From JAQGMV01 sp035525455 (GTDB taxonomy: Bacteria; Pseudomonadota; Gammaproteobacteria; Burkholderiales; SG8-41): 30,878 bases of DNA. Within the stretch, counting starts at the first letter, position 1. Every line of letters begins with the position of its first letter. Both the position numbers and the translations under genes were made by a program. Under the pieces are notes generated by a model. That model saw only the letters and a program-made list of their open reading frames with translations. It was not told where the DNA came from and searched no databases. The stretch is from NCBI GenBank assembly GCA_035525455.1, contig DATLEF010000085.1, forward strand, positions 1 through 30,878, read 5' to 3'. Shown piece after piece: positions 1 through 8,670 of this stretch.

Positions 1-412
1 AAATGGCGACCAGCATACCCCCCTTGGCCACGCCGTCGGACAGATGGCCGGTCAGAACCTCGTCCGTCTTGCCCGGCCCTCCGCTGACGGCCATATGGAT
101 ATGCACGTAAGGCTGGGGGTCGGTCCAGACAACGCCTTCCCCGAGCGCTGCCGGGGGTTTATCCGGCCACGAGATGTTCCCCAGGCCAACCAGCTCGCGC
201 CAGTCGTCGAAATGGCGCCGGTCGACGTCATAACCGTCCATGCTGTTAAAGCCGGTGATCATGTCCATTTGCCTGAGGGCGCCGAAAATGAAGACCGTGC
301 CGGCACGGATGTTCTTCTCCTTCACGAAGGGATTCACGTTGCCGAAGAAATCTTCCCCCGCTTCGAGCTGGAGATGGAAGACCCGGCCCAGTTTGCGTTC
401 GGTCACTTTCAT
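1..412 (-). CDS. PPC/DUF296 domain protein (3' end cut by window)
   Basis: Translating the minus strand from the ATG at 412 gives 137 codons with no stop before the window edge. The protein begins MKVTERKLGRVFHL and reads as a PPC (plants and prokaryotes conserved, DUF296) domain. It has an N-terminal strand with a GRVFHLQLEAGEDF segment, a central RAGTVFIFGALRQ strand, and the hallmark HIH at residues 104-106 followed by GHL with His123. In bacterial PPC proteins such histidines form a metal site. These proteins are usually small cytoplasmic trimers of unknown function; only the plant AT-hook relatives bind DNA. The start lies 2 bases after the stop of the upstream Bug receptor gene, so the two are almost certainly co-transcribed and translationally coupled. 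The 3' end is off the window, so full length and any extra domain are unknown. Confidence 0.8.
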   Translation of the reverse strand, partial: MKVTERKLGRVFHLQLEAGEDFFGNVNPFVKEKNIRAGTVFIFGALRQMDMITGFNSMDGYDVDRRHFDDWRELVGLGNISWPDKPPAALGEGVVWTDPQPYVHIHMAVSGGPGKTDEVLTGHLSDGVAKGGMLVAI

Positions 413-414
413 CG

Positions 415-1398
415 TTAGCCGGGCGTCAGGCCGACCCGCTTCACGATCGGGCCCCAGAACTGAAGCTGCGTCTTCATGAAGGCGGCGCAGTCCTCCGGGG
501 ACTTGCTGGTGATCACGTCTGCACCGCCGCCCGCCAACCGTTCCACGACGGTTGAATCCTTCAGCGTCTTCAGAAGGGTCTCGTGCAATTTATGGACGGG
601 TTCCCGCGGCGTGCCGGCCGGCACGTACAACGCCTGCCACGATCCGGTCGTCAGCTCGGGGTAGCCCAGCTCGACCATCGTCGGAACGTCGGGTGCCGCC
701 GCGATGCGCTTCGGCGATACGACGGCGAGCATCTTGAGCTTCCCTGCTTTGACGTGACCCACATAAGACGCGCCGGTCGCCATCGCGGCCTGGACTTCTC
801 CCGCAAGGAGCCCGATCGTCGCGGGGCCGGCGCCGCCTTTGTAATCGACCCTCAGGATATCGAGATTATTCTTGAGCTTGATGTACTCCATGACGAGGCT
901 CTGCGCAGCACCGGGATTCGATGAGCCGTAACTCAGCTTTCCGGGGCGCGCTTTCGCATAATCGACGAACTCTTTCAGGTTCGACACAGGCAGCGATGGA
1001 TGGATCGCCAGCGCTCCGGCCACATCGACTACCGTCGTGACGCACGTGAAGTCACGCAGCGGGTGCAGTGGAAACTTCGGAAACAGATGCGGATTGATCG
1101 CCATGGCGCCCACGTTGCCGAGCAGCAGCGTGTAACCATCGGGCGCCGCACGCCCCGCGACTTCGACTCCGATATTGCCCGAGGCGCCGCCGCGGTTGTC
1201 GATAATCACCTGTACGCCCAGGAGCTCGCTCATTTTCGGTTGCAGGATTCGGGCAACGAAGTCGGACGATCCGCCCGGCGCGTTCGGGATCACCATACGC
1301 AGCGGCCGCGTTGGATAGCTGCCGGGTTGCGCCGCAGCCATGACGCAAACGATCATTCCGCTGAGCGTGGCCAGGAAGCGCCGGAAGGTGTGCTGCAT
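415..1398 (-). CDS. Bug/TctC family tripartite tricarboxylate-type solute receptor (Bug 1)
   Basis: 327 residues, the normal size for the family. The ATG at 1398 is chosen because AGGAGA lies just upstream and it starts a clean signal peptide (MQHTFRRFLATLSGMIVCVMA, cleavage near AAA-QPG). Longer upstream extensions have no such features. After the signal come the Bug hallmarks: YPTRPLRMVIP, then APGGSSDFVAR, a VIIDNRGGASGNIG loop and APDGYTLLLGN. Bug proteins are periplasmic two-lobed binding proteins that grip carboxylates through backbone contacts in these loops. Known ligands include tricarboxylates, amino acids, nicotinate and aromatic acids. The ligand cannot be read from sequence. Its only close partner is the PPC-domain gene starting 2 bases downstream; no TctA/TctB membrane genes are nearby. 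It is divergent from the DUF3309 gene, with about 220 bases between them to hold promoters. Confidence 0.95.
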   Translation of the reverse strand: MQHTFRRFLATLSGMIVCVMAAAQPGSYPTRPLRMVIPNAPGGSSDFVARILQPKMSELLGVQVIIDNRGGASGNIGVEVAGRAAPDGYTLLLGNVGAMAINPHLFPKFPLHPLRDFTCVTTVVDVAGALAIHPSLPVSNLKEFVDYAKARPGKLSYGSSNPGAAQSLVMEYIKLKNNLDILRVDYKGGAGPATIGLLAGEVQAAMATGASYVGHVKAGKLKMLAVVSPKRIAAAPDVPTMVELGYPELTTGSWQALYVPAGTPREPVHKLHETLLKTLKDSTVVERLAGGGADVITSKSPEDCAAFMKTQLQFWGPIVKRVGLTPG

Positions 1399-1621
1399 CG
1401 TTCTCCTCGTGTCGTTGTGCGCGTAGGCTACTTTGCCAGGCGTATTTTTATGTGCGGCAATGCCGACCGCCGCATAGGCTAACAGAACACTTTGTCGGGG
1501 GAGTATAAGGACGCGGGAAAGGCAGCGCCCACGCACGCGATAGCGCCGGACCAATGGTGCCGGTGCCGGGCATGACCGTTGCACTCTCACGCGTGCCTTT
1601 CATCGCGCAAGGAGTATGTCA

Positions 1622-1780
1622 ATGTCAATTACGACGATCCTGGTGATTCTGCTGGTGCTCTTCCTGATCGGCGCGCTGCCCGCGTGGCCGCACAGCCGCA
1701 ATTGGGGCTATGGCCCGAGCGGCGGTTTAGGACTGGTGGTTGTTATTGTGCTAGTGCTCTTAGTGATGGGTGTTATTTAG
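1622..1780 (+). CDS. DUF3309 family small membrane protein
   Basis: A 52-residue protein, MSITTILVILLVLFLIGALP at the start, then WPHSRNWGYGPSGG and a second hydrophobic stretch ending in VMGVI. This two-helix hairpin with a WPHSR-x-WGYGPSGGLG loop is the signature of DUF3309, widespread in proteobacteria, with no known function. The ATG at 1622 is preferred to the in-frame ATG at 1616 because AAGGAG (1609-1614) then sits 7 bases away; for 1616 it would be only one base away. It was recognised by translating the region directly. The gene stands alone between the divergent Bug 1 and the DUF924 gene that starts 54 bases later. Confidence 0.9.
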   Translation: MSITTILVILLVLFLIGALPAWPHSRNWGYGPSGGLGLVVVIVLVLLVMGVI

Positions 1781-1834
1781 GCGCTCGATTCACGGCGCGC
1801 ACGGATCGGCTGACCTCCTCGCCGCCACCCCGTT

Positions 1835-2458
1835 ATGCCGGACGTGACGGCTGAGGAGATCCATCGGTACTGGTTCGACGACGCGCTCGCAGCGCCGTCG
1901 CAGGCAAGCACACGCATGTCGTTCTGGTTTCGCCCTGCGCGCGAAACCGATCGGTACATCATGCTGGTTTTTGGCCCGGTGCTGCGGGAGGCGGCACTGG
2001 GTGCGCTCGACGATTGGCAGCTCGAAGCGCGCTTGTGCCTCTCGCTCCTGATCGTCTTCGATCAATTTCCGCGCAACATCCACCGTGGGACTCCGGCTGC
2101 ATTCGATCACGATGCGGCTGCGCTGCGCATCACCCGGCGCGGGATTGCGGCAGGCCATCTCCGCGAGCTTTCAGCACTCGAGCAGGCCTTCTTCCTGATG
2201 CCTTATCAGCACTGCGAGAATGCCGCGCTCCAGCGCGAAGGCATCGCCTTGTACGACCGCATGCTGAACGACGCGCCGCCCGAATGGCGCGAATTCCTGA
2301 ACGGCTTCGTAAGCTACGCCCGGAAGCACGCCGCGCTCATCGAGCGTTTCGGCCGTTTTCCGCATCGCAACGCCATCCTCGGCCGGGTTTCCACGGCGGC
2401 CGAGCGCGCGTTCCTCGAAACGAACAGCGAATCCTTCGGGCAGGAAGCACCACTATAA
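1835..2458 (+). CDS. DUF924 family protein
   Basis: 207 residues. It matches the DUF924 (COG3803) family through the N-terminal IHRYWF and FWF segments, the central LIVFDQFPRNIHRGTPAAF motif with the following D-HDAAA, and FLMPYQHCENAALQ, where the family has MP-x-EHSE-x-x-xQ. The family is all-helical with a TPR-like fold, cytoplasmic, and of unknown biochemical role. No signal peptide is present. No convincing Shine-Dalgarno precedes the ATG at 1835, so the start is less certain than the identity. It lies between DUF3309 and Bug 2 on the same strand, with about 105 bases before the next start. Confidence 0.88.
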   Translation: MPDVTAEEIHRYWFDDALAAPSQASTRMSFWFRPARETDRYIMLVFGPVLREAALGALDDWQLEARLCLSLLIVFDQFPRNIHRGTPAAFDHDAAALRITRRGIAAGHLRELSALEQAFFLMPYQHCENAALQREGIALYDRMLNDAPPEWREFLNGFVSYARKHAALIERFGRFPHRNAILGRVSTAAERAFLETNSESFGQEAPL

Positions 2459-2563
2459 TCGCGTAGCGCGAGAACCAAGACGCGCTCTGCAATGCGACGT
2501 CGTGCGGCGCAGCGCTCGCACTGTCGATCCAAGCGAAACCATAATCCTGAGGAGACCGACGCG

Positions 2564-3532
2564 ATGAAAATGCAGTCGTATTCGATGCCGTTTGCACTAT
2601 TGCTCGGCCTGCTCGCCGCACTGCCGTCGCATGCCCAAAACTTTCCGACGCACCCGGTCCGCATCCTCGTGCCGTTATCGGCAGGCGGGGGTATGGATGC
2701 GGTGGCGCGAGGGCTTGCCCAGAAGCTCGGTGACGCATTCGGCCAGACTGTCGTCGTCGACAACCGGCCCGGGGCCGGCAGCGCGGTCGCCCTCGAGATC
2801 CTCTCCGCGGCAGCGCCGGACGGGCACACGTTGATGATGTCGAGCACGACGCCGATCATCCATCCGCTGCTCTACAAATCGCGCTTCGATCTCGCGCGCG
2901 ACTTCGCGCCGGTGTCGCAGGTGACCGCGCAGGGGTACGTGCTCACGGTGCACCCAGCCATACCGGCGAAGTCGGTGCTCGAGCTCGTGCAGCACCTGAA
3001 AGCGAACCCGGGCAAGCTCAACTTCGCTTCCTCGGGCATCGGCAGCCCGATACACATGGCCGGCGAGCTTTTTCAAATCGCGACCGGCACGAAGATGATC
3101 CACATACCTTACAAAGGCATGGGCGCCGCATATACCGACATGGTCGGCGGACGCGTCCAGATCGGATTTCCTACGATCATCTCGTCGACTCCGCATATCC
3201 AGGCCGGTCGGCTGCGGCCGCTCGCGGTCACCCCGGCAAAGCGCGTGGCCGCGGTGCCGGACATCCCGACGTTCGCCGAAGCAGGCGTGAAAGGCGTGGT
3301 CGTCGTCAACTGGTACGGCCTGGTCGCGCCGCTGCGCACGCCGAAGCCGATCATCGACCGCATCGCAAAGGAAACAAACACCGCGATGCATTCGGCCGAG
3401 ATCACGAAGCGTCTTGCCGCCGAAGGGTCCGATCCGGTCGGCAGCTCGCCATCCGAGTTCGCGGCACATATCCGTTCGGAGCAGGAGCTGTGGAGCCGCG
3501 TCATCAAACAGGCGGGCATACGCGGCGAGTAG
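2564..3532 (+). CDS. Bug/TctC family solute receptor (Bug 2)
   Basis: 322 residues from the ATG at 2564, which has GGAG 9 bases upstream and begins a signal peptide (MKMQSYSMPFALLLGLLAAL, cleavage near SHA-QNF). Mature features are FPTHPVRILVPLSAGGGMDAVAR, VVVDNRPGAGS and APDGHTLMM, with GHT where most relatives have GYT. The loop after DNRPGAG reads SAVALEIL in place of the usual G-x-IG-x-E, a small departure in a ligand-contacting segment that may mean a different substrate. The C-terminal part has the usual HIPYKGMGAAYTD and PDIPTFAEAG. A methyltransferase-like gene starts 41 bases downstream on the same strand and may share its transcript. Confidence 0.94.
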   Translation: MKMQSYSMPFALLLGLLAALPSHAQNFPTHPVRILVPLSAGGGMDAVARGLAQKLGDAFGQTVVVDNRPGAGSAVALEILSAAAPDGHTLMMSSTTPIIHPLLYKSRFDLARDFAPVSQVTAQGYVLTVHPAIPAKSVLELVQHLKANPGKLNFASSGIGSPIHMAGELFQIATGTKMIHIPYKGMGAAYTDMVGGRVQIGFPTIISSTPHIQAGRLRPLAVTPAKRVAAVPDIPTFAEAGVKGVVVVNWYGLVAPLRTPKPIIDRIAKETNTAMHSAEITKRLAAEGSDPVGSSPSEFAAHIRSEQELWSRVIKQAGIRGE

Positions 3533-3573
3533 CTTTATCATTGGACTGGCGAACTGATAAAAGGAGGCGTGGC

Positions 3574-4434
3574 TTGAAAGCACTGAGTTGCTTGCAATCG
3601 ATATTCGTCGTGTGTTTGGTGTTGATCGCAGCCGGCACGGCAACCGCCCAGACTTCGGGCGAATCGTTCAAGCCGGTCGTCGGTCAGGAAGGCAAGGACG
3701 TCGTGTGGGTGCCCACGCCGCCGGTGCTGGTCGAGAAAATGCTCGACATGGCGAAAGTCACGCCGCAGGACTTCGTCATGGACCTCGGCTCGGGCGACGG
3801 CCGCAACATCATTGCCGCTGCCAAGCGCGGCGCGCGCGCGCTCGGCGTAGAGTACAACCCGGACATGGTCGAGTTTTCGAAACGCACCGCAGCCGCGGAG
3901 GGCGTCGCCGAACGGGCGATGTTCGTGCAAGGCGACATGTACGAGGCCGACATCTCAAAGGCCACGGTCCTCGCACTCTTCCTGCTCACCGAAAACCTGA
4001 ACAGGCTCGCTCCAAAGTTTCTTGGCCTGCGTCCGGGTACGCGCATCGTTGCGAATCATTTCGGCATCGACGGCTGGGAAGCCGACGAAACCGGCCGCGC
4101 CGAGGGCGACTGCGAAATGTGGTGCACGGCACTGTTGTATATCGTGCCGGCGCGGGTCGCGGGAACATGGCGCCTCGAGCAGGGCGAGCTCACGCTCGAG
4201 CAGAAATTTCAGACGGCGACCGGAACCCTCACTTCAGGCGGCAGCGTGCTGGCGGTGAGAAACGCGCGACTACGCGGCGATCAGGTCAGCTTCAGCATCG
4301 GTGATGCCGACTACACGGGGCGTGTCGCAGGCGACACGATGCATGGAAATGTCACAGGCACCCGGCATGGCACGTGGAGTGCGACGCGCGAGAGAATAGC
4401 CTCCAACGAAGAAACGCGCCCCGCGCGTCAGTAA
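3574..4434 (+). CDS. Exported class I SAM-dependent methyltransferase-like protein
   Basis: 286 residues if translated from TTG at 3574, chosen because a strong AAGGAGG (3561-3567) lies 6 bases upstream. No ATG gives a sensible start. Residues 1-25 look like a cleavable signal peptide (LQSIFVVCLVLIAAGTATAQ). A DVVWVPTPPVLVEKML segment follows, then SAM motif I, DLGSGDGR, at 70-77 and the acidic GVEYNPDM strand end. This resembles the DOT1-like/KMT9-like methyltransferase fold found in many proteobacteria. The last 80 or so residues are a separate beta-rich tail (GTWRLEQGELTLEQ and onward) ending in HGTWSATR. SAM is not known to be available in the periplasm, so the export signal is puzzling. 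Substrate unknown. It is convergent with Bug 3, 21 bases apart. Confidence 0.82.
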   Translation: MKALSCLQSIFVVCLVLIAAGTATAQTSGESFKPVVGQEGKDVVWVPTPPVLVEKMLDMAKVTPQDFVMDLGSGDGRNIIAAAKRGARALGVEYNPDMVEFSKRTAAAEGVAERAMFVQGDMYEADISKATVLALFLLTENLNRLAPKFLGLRPGTRIVANHFGIDGWEADETGRAEGDCEMWCTALLYIVPARVAGTWRLEQGELTLEQKFQTATGTLTSGGSVLAVRNARLRGDQVSFSIGDADYTGRVAGDTMHGNVTGTRHGTWSATRERIASNEETRPARQ

Positions 4435-4455
4435 TCTACCCACGCGGGCGTTCGC

Positions 4456-5436
4456 TTACTCCGGCTGGATGCCCGCGGCTTTCACCACTCTTGCCATCCG
4501 CTCCATGCCGGTTTTAACGAGCTCGGTGACGCGCTCGGGCGGACTGTGCAGCGCGAAAAGCCCTACGTTCGCAAGCTTTTCCTGCACCTCACCCGTCTTC
4601 ATCGCCTGCGCGACTTCGGCATTGATGCGGCTGATAATCGCAGAAGGTGTACCTTTCGGCGCGGCAATTGCCCACCACGTCTGCGGAAACCATTGCTTGA
4701 TGCCTGATTCCCCCATCGTCGGCACATCCGGGAGCACGGGGGCGCGCTGCTCGCTGCTCACCGCGAGCGCGCGCAGTCTTCCCGATTTCACGTGCGGCAC
4801 GGCAGGCGCCATATCCGCGAACGCGAGATCGATCTGACCGCCAACGAGATCAGTCACAGCGAGACCACCGCCTTTGTAGGGCACGTGAACGAATTTCGTT
4901 CCAGTCGCCTGCTGAAAAACTTCACCCACGATGTGCTGCGTCGTGCCGAGTCCGCCTGAGCCGACGTTGAGCTGGCCGGGGCGCGCCTTCGCGAGCGCGA
5001 CGAGCTCCTTCACGTTCCGGGCCGGAACGGTGGAATGCACGACCAGAACCTGACCCGCGGTGGCAAGCATCGAAATGGGCGCGAAGTCGTTATCCGGATC
5101 GAACGGCAGGCGCTTGTAGAGGAAGCGGTTCGTGACGAGCCCGCCCATGCTCGTGAGCACCAGCGTGTAGCCGTCGGCCGGCGCTTTTGCCGCGAGCTCA
5201 TGGCCGATCGTGCCCGAGGCGCCGCCGCGATTCTCGACCACGACCTGTCTGCCCAGTCCGTCGCTCAGCTTCTGCGCCACCATGCGAGCAAGAAGGTCCG
5301 TCGTGCCGCCGGGTGGAAAGGGCGCGATGAAACGGATCGGTTTCACCGGATACGCCTGCGCGAAGACGGCATGCGGCGCCACGCTCAGTACGCCGAGCAC
5401 AAGCAAAACGACTTTTGATAATCGAATGACGATCAC
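4456..5436 (-). CDS. Bug/TctC family solute receptor (Bug 3)
   Basis: 326 residues from a GTG at 5436 with GGAGG close upstream. The longer in-frame ATG at 5502 would add 22 charged residues before the signal peptide and is not favoured. The signal reads IVIRLSKVVLLVLGVLSVAP and is cleaved near VFA-QAY. Hallmarks are YPVKPIRFIAPFPPGGTTD, VVVENRGGASGTIGHE (Glu where most have Asp before NRGG) and ADGYTLVLTSMGG. Later come KFVHVPYKGGGLAVTD and PDVPTMGESG. It is transcribed alone on minus; its 5' region is divergent from the 87-residue unknown gene, and its 3' end meets the methyltransferase gene. Confidence 0.94.
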   Translation of the reverse strand: MIVIRLSKVVLLVLGVLSVAPHAVFAQAYPVKPIRFIAPFPPGGTTDLLARMVAQKLSDGLGRQVVVENRGGASGTIGHELAAKAPADGYTLVLTSMGGLVTNRFLYKRLPFDPDNDFAPISMLATAGQVLVVHSTVPARNVKELVALAKARPGQLNVGSGGLGTTQHIVGEVFQQATGTKFVHVPYKGGGLAVTDLVGGQIDLAFADMAPAVPHVKSGRLRALAVSSEQRAPVLPDVPTMGESGIKQWFPQTWWAIAAPKGTPSAIISRINAEVAQAMKTGEVQEKLANVGLFALHSPPERVTELVKTGMERMARVVKAAGIQPE

Positions 5437-5540
5437 TTCTCCTCCGTGCGTTCGAACCGTTATAGAACTAGTATAGGGCATGCGAACATCGCCACTTCCC
5501 ATGGAGACAAGATGACCGCTAACGAGCCGGAGCTGATGCG

Positions 5541-5804
5541 ATGAACATTGAAAAAATCAAAGTGCGGGTGACGCAGACCGATCAAGCGCTCGAAGTCGTG
5601 GTGCTCAGCAAGCGCCCGGAACTGATCGAAGTGGTGCTCGGCGAAGGGGTGCACAGCGTCAAATGCGAGCTGAAACCCACCCGCACAGGAAGCGCGTACG
5701 CAGGTTCGGTCATGGGCCGCGAGATCGTGTACGAGCGCACACGCGAGCAGGTCAAAGCGGACATCGATCGTCTGAATCCGGTGTTGCGCGAATACCGGCG
5801 CTGA
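5541..5804 (+). CDS. Hypothetical protein, 87 residues
   Basis: I do not recognise this protein. It starts at ATG 5541 with GGAG 8 bases upstream and encodes MNIEKIKVRVTQTDQALEVV, then a strand-rich middle and a C-terminal charged helix (YERTREQVKADIDRLNPVL). There is no signal peptide, membrane segment or cysteine. Coding is supported by the good ribosome site, by third-position GC preference, and by a balanced residue composition, unlike the Arg/His-rich shadow frames around it. Its stop lies about 95 bases from the convergent UPF0114 gene. It could be a small accessory or regulatory protein. Confidence 0.6.
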   Translation: MNIEKIKVRVTQTDQALEVVVLSKRPELIEVVLGEGVHSVKCELKPTRTGSAYAGSVMGREIVYERTREQVKADIDRLNPVLREYRR

Positions 5805-5899
5805 TCTCGCGCTGCACGCTTCTCGAAGCTAATCCGCCTTCGCGCCCGACGCGCGCATGAGCGCAAGTCCGAAAGCGAAGCTCGAACACCCGCATCGTG

Positions 5900-6448
5900 C
5901 TAGGCCGGCCGGTGCTGCTCTTTCTCCGCGTGATAGAGCAGCCGGTCGGTTGCGGCAATCGCGAGCGCCGACATGAGGAAGGTGATATGAATGATGACCT
6001 GCCACATGATGAGATGCTGCGAGAGGTGCTCGGCGTTGATGAACGTTTTCAGCAGGTGGATCGACGAAATGCCGATGATTGCCGTCGCCAGCTTTACTTT
6101 GAGCACCGACGCGTTGACATGCGAGAGCCACTCGGGCTGATCGGGATGGCCTTCGAGGTACAGGCGCGACACGAACGTCTCGTAACCGCCCACGATCACC
6201 ATGATGAGCAGGTTCGCGATCATGACGACGTCGATGAGACCGAGCACGATCAGCATGATCTCGGTCTCTTCAATGCGGCCTTTTATCCACACGATCTGGA
6301 TCAGGTGGGCGAGCTCCTGCCAGAACTGATAGACGTAGACGCACTGCGCGACGATGAGGCCGAGGTAGAGCGGCAGCTGCAGCCAGCGGCTCGCGAAAAT
6401 CAGGGCGGGGATCGGGCGGAGTCCCGTCGTCAGAGTGCTCTTCTGCAT
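5900..6448 (-). CDS. UPF0114 (YqhA-like) inner-membrane protein
   Basis: 182 residues with a clear AGGA ribosome site upstream of the ATG at 6448. It reads as a UPF0114/YqhA family member: an N-terminal FASRWLQLPLYLGLIVAQCV helix, the ETEIMLIVLGLIDVVMIANL helix, the VGGYETFVSRL loop, the WLSHVNASVLKVKLA segment, and a last helix near IMWQVIIHITFLMSALAIAA. About four membrane segments are visible. The family function is not established. It lies 61 bases downstream of the S9 peptidase gene on the same strand and is probably read from the same transcript. Confidence 0.92.
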   Translation of the reverse strand: MQKSTLTTGLRPIPALIFASRWLQLPLYLGLIVAQCVYVYQFWQELAHLIQIVWIKGRIEETEIMLIVLGLIDVVMIANLLIMVIVGGYETFVSRLYLEGHPDQPEWLSHVNASVLKVKLATAIIGISSIHLLKTFINAEHLSQHLIMWQVIIHITFLMSALAIAATDRLLYHAEKEQHRPA

Positions 6449-6509
6449 CGATGTTCCTGGTGGATTTCGGCCGCGCCGATTCTAACATCGGGCCCGAGCG
6501 TAGCGCTGC

Positions 6510-8540
6510 TCAAAGGCGGGCGGTCGCGAGCCCCGGGATCAGCTCTCCACCCGTTTCAACTTTCAGAGACGAGCCCCTGAAGTCGGCGCCCACGCTTTCA
6601 TAACGCCCGCCGAGATGCCGGGCCAGGAATGCTTCGACGATCGCGAAAAAAGCGAGACGGTTTTCGGGCCGCACGAACCCGTGCCCTTCGTCCGGGAAAG
6701 TGACGTAGGTGACGGGAGCGCCGTTTTTCTTCAGCGCTGCGACCATCTGCTCCGATTCGGCCGCGACCACACGCACGTCCTGCATACCCTGCGCGATCAG
6801 GATGGGACGCGTGGCGCGCTCGAGATGAAATACAGGCGAGCGGCTGCGCAGGAAGGCGCGGCCTTCCTCGGTGTCGGGATTGCCGACGCGATTTTTCCAG
6901 ACGCTGAACCACGCACGCCAGTACGGCGGAATCGTCGCCATGAATGTAAGCAGATTCGAAATGCCGAAGATGTCGACGATGCACGCGAAGCGCTCGGGCG
7001 TTTTCGTCGCAGCCGTGAGCGCGGCATAGCCGCCGTAGCTCGCGCCGTAAAAACCGACGCGCTGCGGATCGGCAATGCCTTGCGCGATGGCCCAATCGAG
7101 CGCGTCGATGAGATCGTCGTGCATGCGCGCGCCCCACTGCCGGTCGGCAGCGCTCACGAACGCCTTGCCGAAACCGGTCGAGCCCCGGAAGTTGACGCTC
7201 AGCACCGCATAACCGCGATTCGCCAGGAACTGATGGACACCTGAATAGCCCCAACTGTCGCGCCAGTACGGCCCACCGTGAATGACGAGCACCAGCGGGA
7301 GGCGACCGTCCGACGAGCGCGGACCTTGCGACGGCAATGTGAGGTAGGAATTAAGATCGAGGCCGTCGCGCGCGCGGATGACGACGGGCCGCATGGGACG
7401 CAGCCCTGCAGCCTCGAGCGCGGGACGCGTCTTGTAAAGCGGCTCGATGCGTCCGCGCGCCCGGTCGAGCAGCGCAAACTCGCCGCTGGCGTCGTCGCGC
7501 TCGTAGAACGCCGTCAGTTTGCCGCCGTCGAGGCTCCGGCTCACCAGCTCGAGATCGCCGCGGCCCCACGCGCGCAACCGGTCAAGGTCTTCGCCCGTGC
7601 GCGAGTCAAGGGCGTGCCATCGGACACGATCTTTCACTCCCACTGCCGCAAGCGGAGCCCGCGTGCGATGGTCGAGCACGGCCCGCACGAGGTCAGCCTC
7701 GGCATCCTGGGCGAGCACTTTCGATTCTTTCGTAGCCATGTCGATCGCCACGAGTGCGCCCTTATCGCGTCCACGTGAGTCGATCAGATAAAGCGTCCTG
7801 CCGTCGCCGCTGAAATCGATGAGCTGCGAGCTTTCCACGTCCTCGATCGGTATCGCGCCGAAAGGTACCCATTCGTCGTCGCGCCGCTCGAGCATTTCCA
7901 TGCTGCCGTCGGCGGCGTAACGGCAGCCGAGCCGCAGGCGGAAACTGCTGTCGGTCACGAACCATGCGAAATCCCGATTTTCATAAACGAGCGTCGAGGC
8001 TCCGGTCACGACATTGACGCGATAAATATCGAAGCGGCTCGTGTCGCGCGCGTTGTGCCGCATCAGCATTTCATCGGGGAAAAGATGACTTGTTTCCTGC
8101 ATCAGGGTGCGCACGCCGCGCGCGGGGGTGAGCGCAGTGACGGCACCGCTCGTAACGTCGACGCTTGACGCACGCCAGTTTTCGTCACCGTCGCGCTCCT
8201 GGAAGAAAACGACGTGGCGGTTGTTGTACGACCATTCGTAGCGCCCGCCGATATCGCGGTCGGTGGCGTGGGTGAGCTGACGTCCTGCGCGCGGGTCCGC
8301 TACAGGCGCGACGAACAGATTGACGATGCCATTCACCGGCGCGAGATACGCGACCCGGGTGCCGTCGGGGCTCACGCGCACGTTGCTGTAATCGGGACGG
8401 GCGAAATACAGATGGCGCGGAACGAGCGGCGATGCGCCTTGTGCCTGCGTGACCGAAGCCGCTCGCCACAGCGAAATTCCGCCGCCGAGCGCGGCGGCCT
8501 GGCGCAGAAAGCGGCGGCGAGCGAACGAGTGACGGCTCAT
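6510..8540 (-). CDS. S9 family (prolyl oligopeptidase-like) peptidase, Tat-exported
   Basis: 676 residues from the ATG at 8540; in-frame ATG 8546 and TTG 8558 are alternatives and none has a clear Shine-Dalgarno. The N-terminus carries a twin-arginine signal (FARRRFLRQAAALGGG). Residues up to about 380 form a beta-propeller of repeated segments, beginning PDYSNVRVSPDGTRVAYLAP. The C-terminal third is the alpha/beta-hydrolase domain with VLVIHGGPYWRD (oxyanion region), nucleophile Ser501 in GASYGG, Asp588 in QGMQDVRV and His620 in DEGHGF. The complete triad predicts an active serine aminopeptidase or oligopeptidase acting on short peptides in the periplasm. It heads a probable two-gene operon with UPF0114 and is divergent from Bug 4. 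Confidence 0.93.
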   Translation of the reverse strand: MSRHSFARRRFLRQAAALGGGISLWRAASVTQAQGASPLVPRHLYFARPDYSNVRVSPDGTRVAYLAPVNGIVNLFVAPVADPRAGRQLTHATDRDIGGRYEWSYNNRHVVFFQERDGDENWRASSVDVTSGAVTALTPARGVRTLMQETSHLFPDEMLMRHNARDTSRFDIYRVNVVTGASTLVYENRDFAWFVTDSSFRLRLGCRYAADGSMEMLERRDDEWVPFGAIPIEDVESSQLIDFSGDGRTLYLIDSRGRDKGALVAIDMATKESKVLAQDAEADLVRAVLDHRTRAPLAAVGVKDRVRWHALDSRTGEDLDRLRAWGRGDLELVSRSLDGGKLTAFYERDDASGEFALLDRARGRIEPLYKTRPALEAAGLRPMRPVVIRARDGLDLNSYLTLPSQGPRSSDGRLPLVLVIHGGPYWRDSWGYSGVHQFLANRGYAVLSVNFRGSTGFGKAFVSAADRQWGARMHDDLIDALDWAIAQGIADPQRVGFYGASYGGYAALTAATKTPERFACIVDIFGISNLLTFMATIPPYWRAWFSVWKNRVGNPDTEEGRAFLRSRSPVFHLERATRPILIAQGMQDVRVVAAESEQMVAALKKNGAPVTYVTFPDEGHGFVRPENRLAFFAIVEAFLARHLGGRYESVGADFRGSSLKVETGGELIPGLATARL

Positions 8541-8670
8541 AGTCATGTCGCGCGGCAAACCCAGAGGCGGCGCAGAATTCTAGCACTGCAACCCACTGTA
8601 TTAGCGCCACTCGAGAACCGAGCATGTTAGAGAGCGAGCGCGAGGCACAGCAGTCGATTATGATGGCCGC

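Noticed and set aside
5805..5899. Terminator between the convergent unknown gene and UPF0114
   Set aside because: Only short, loosely paired arms are visible and there is no T-run on either strand.
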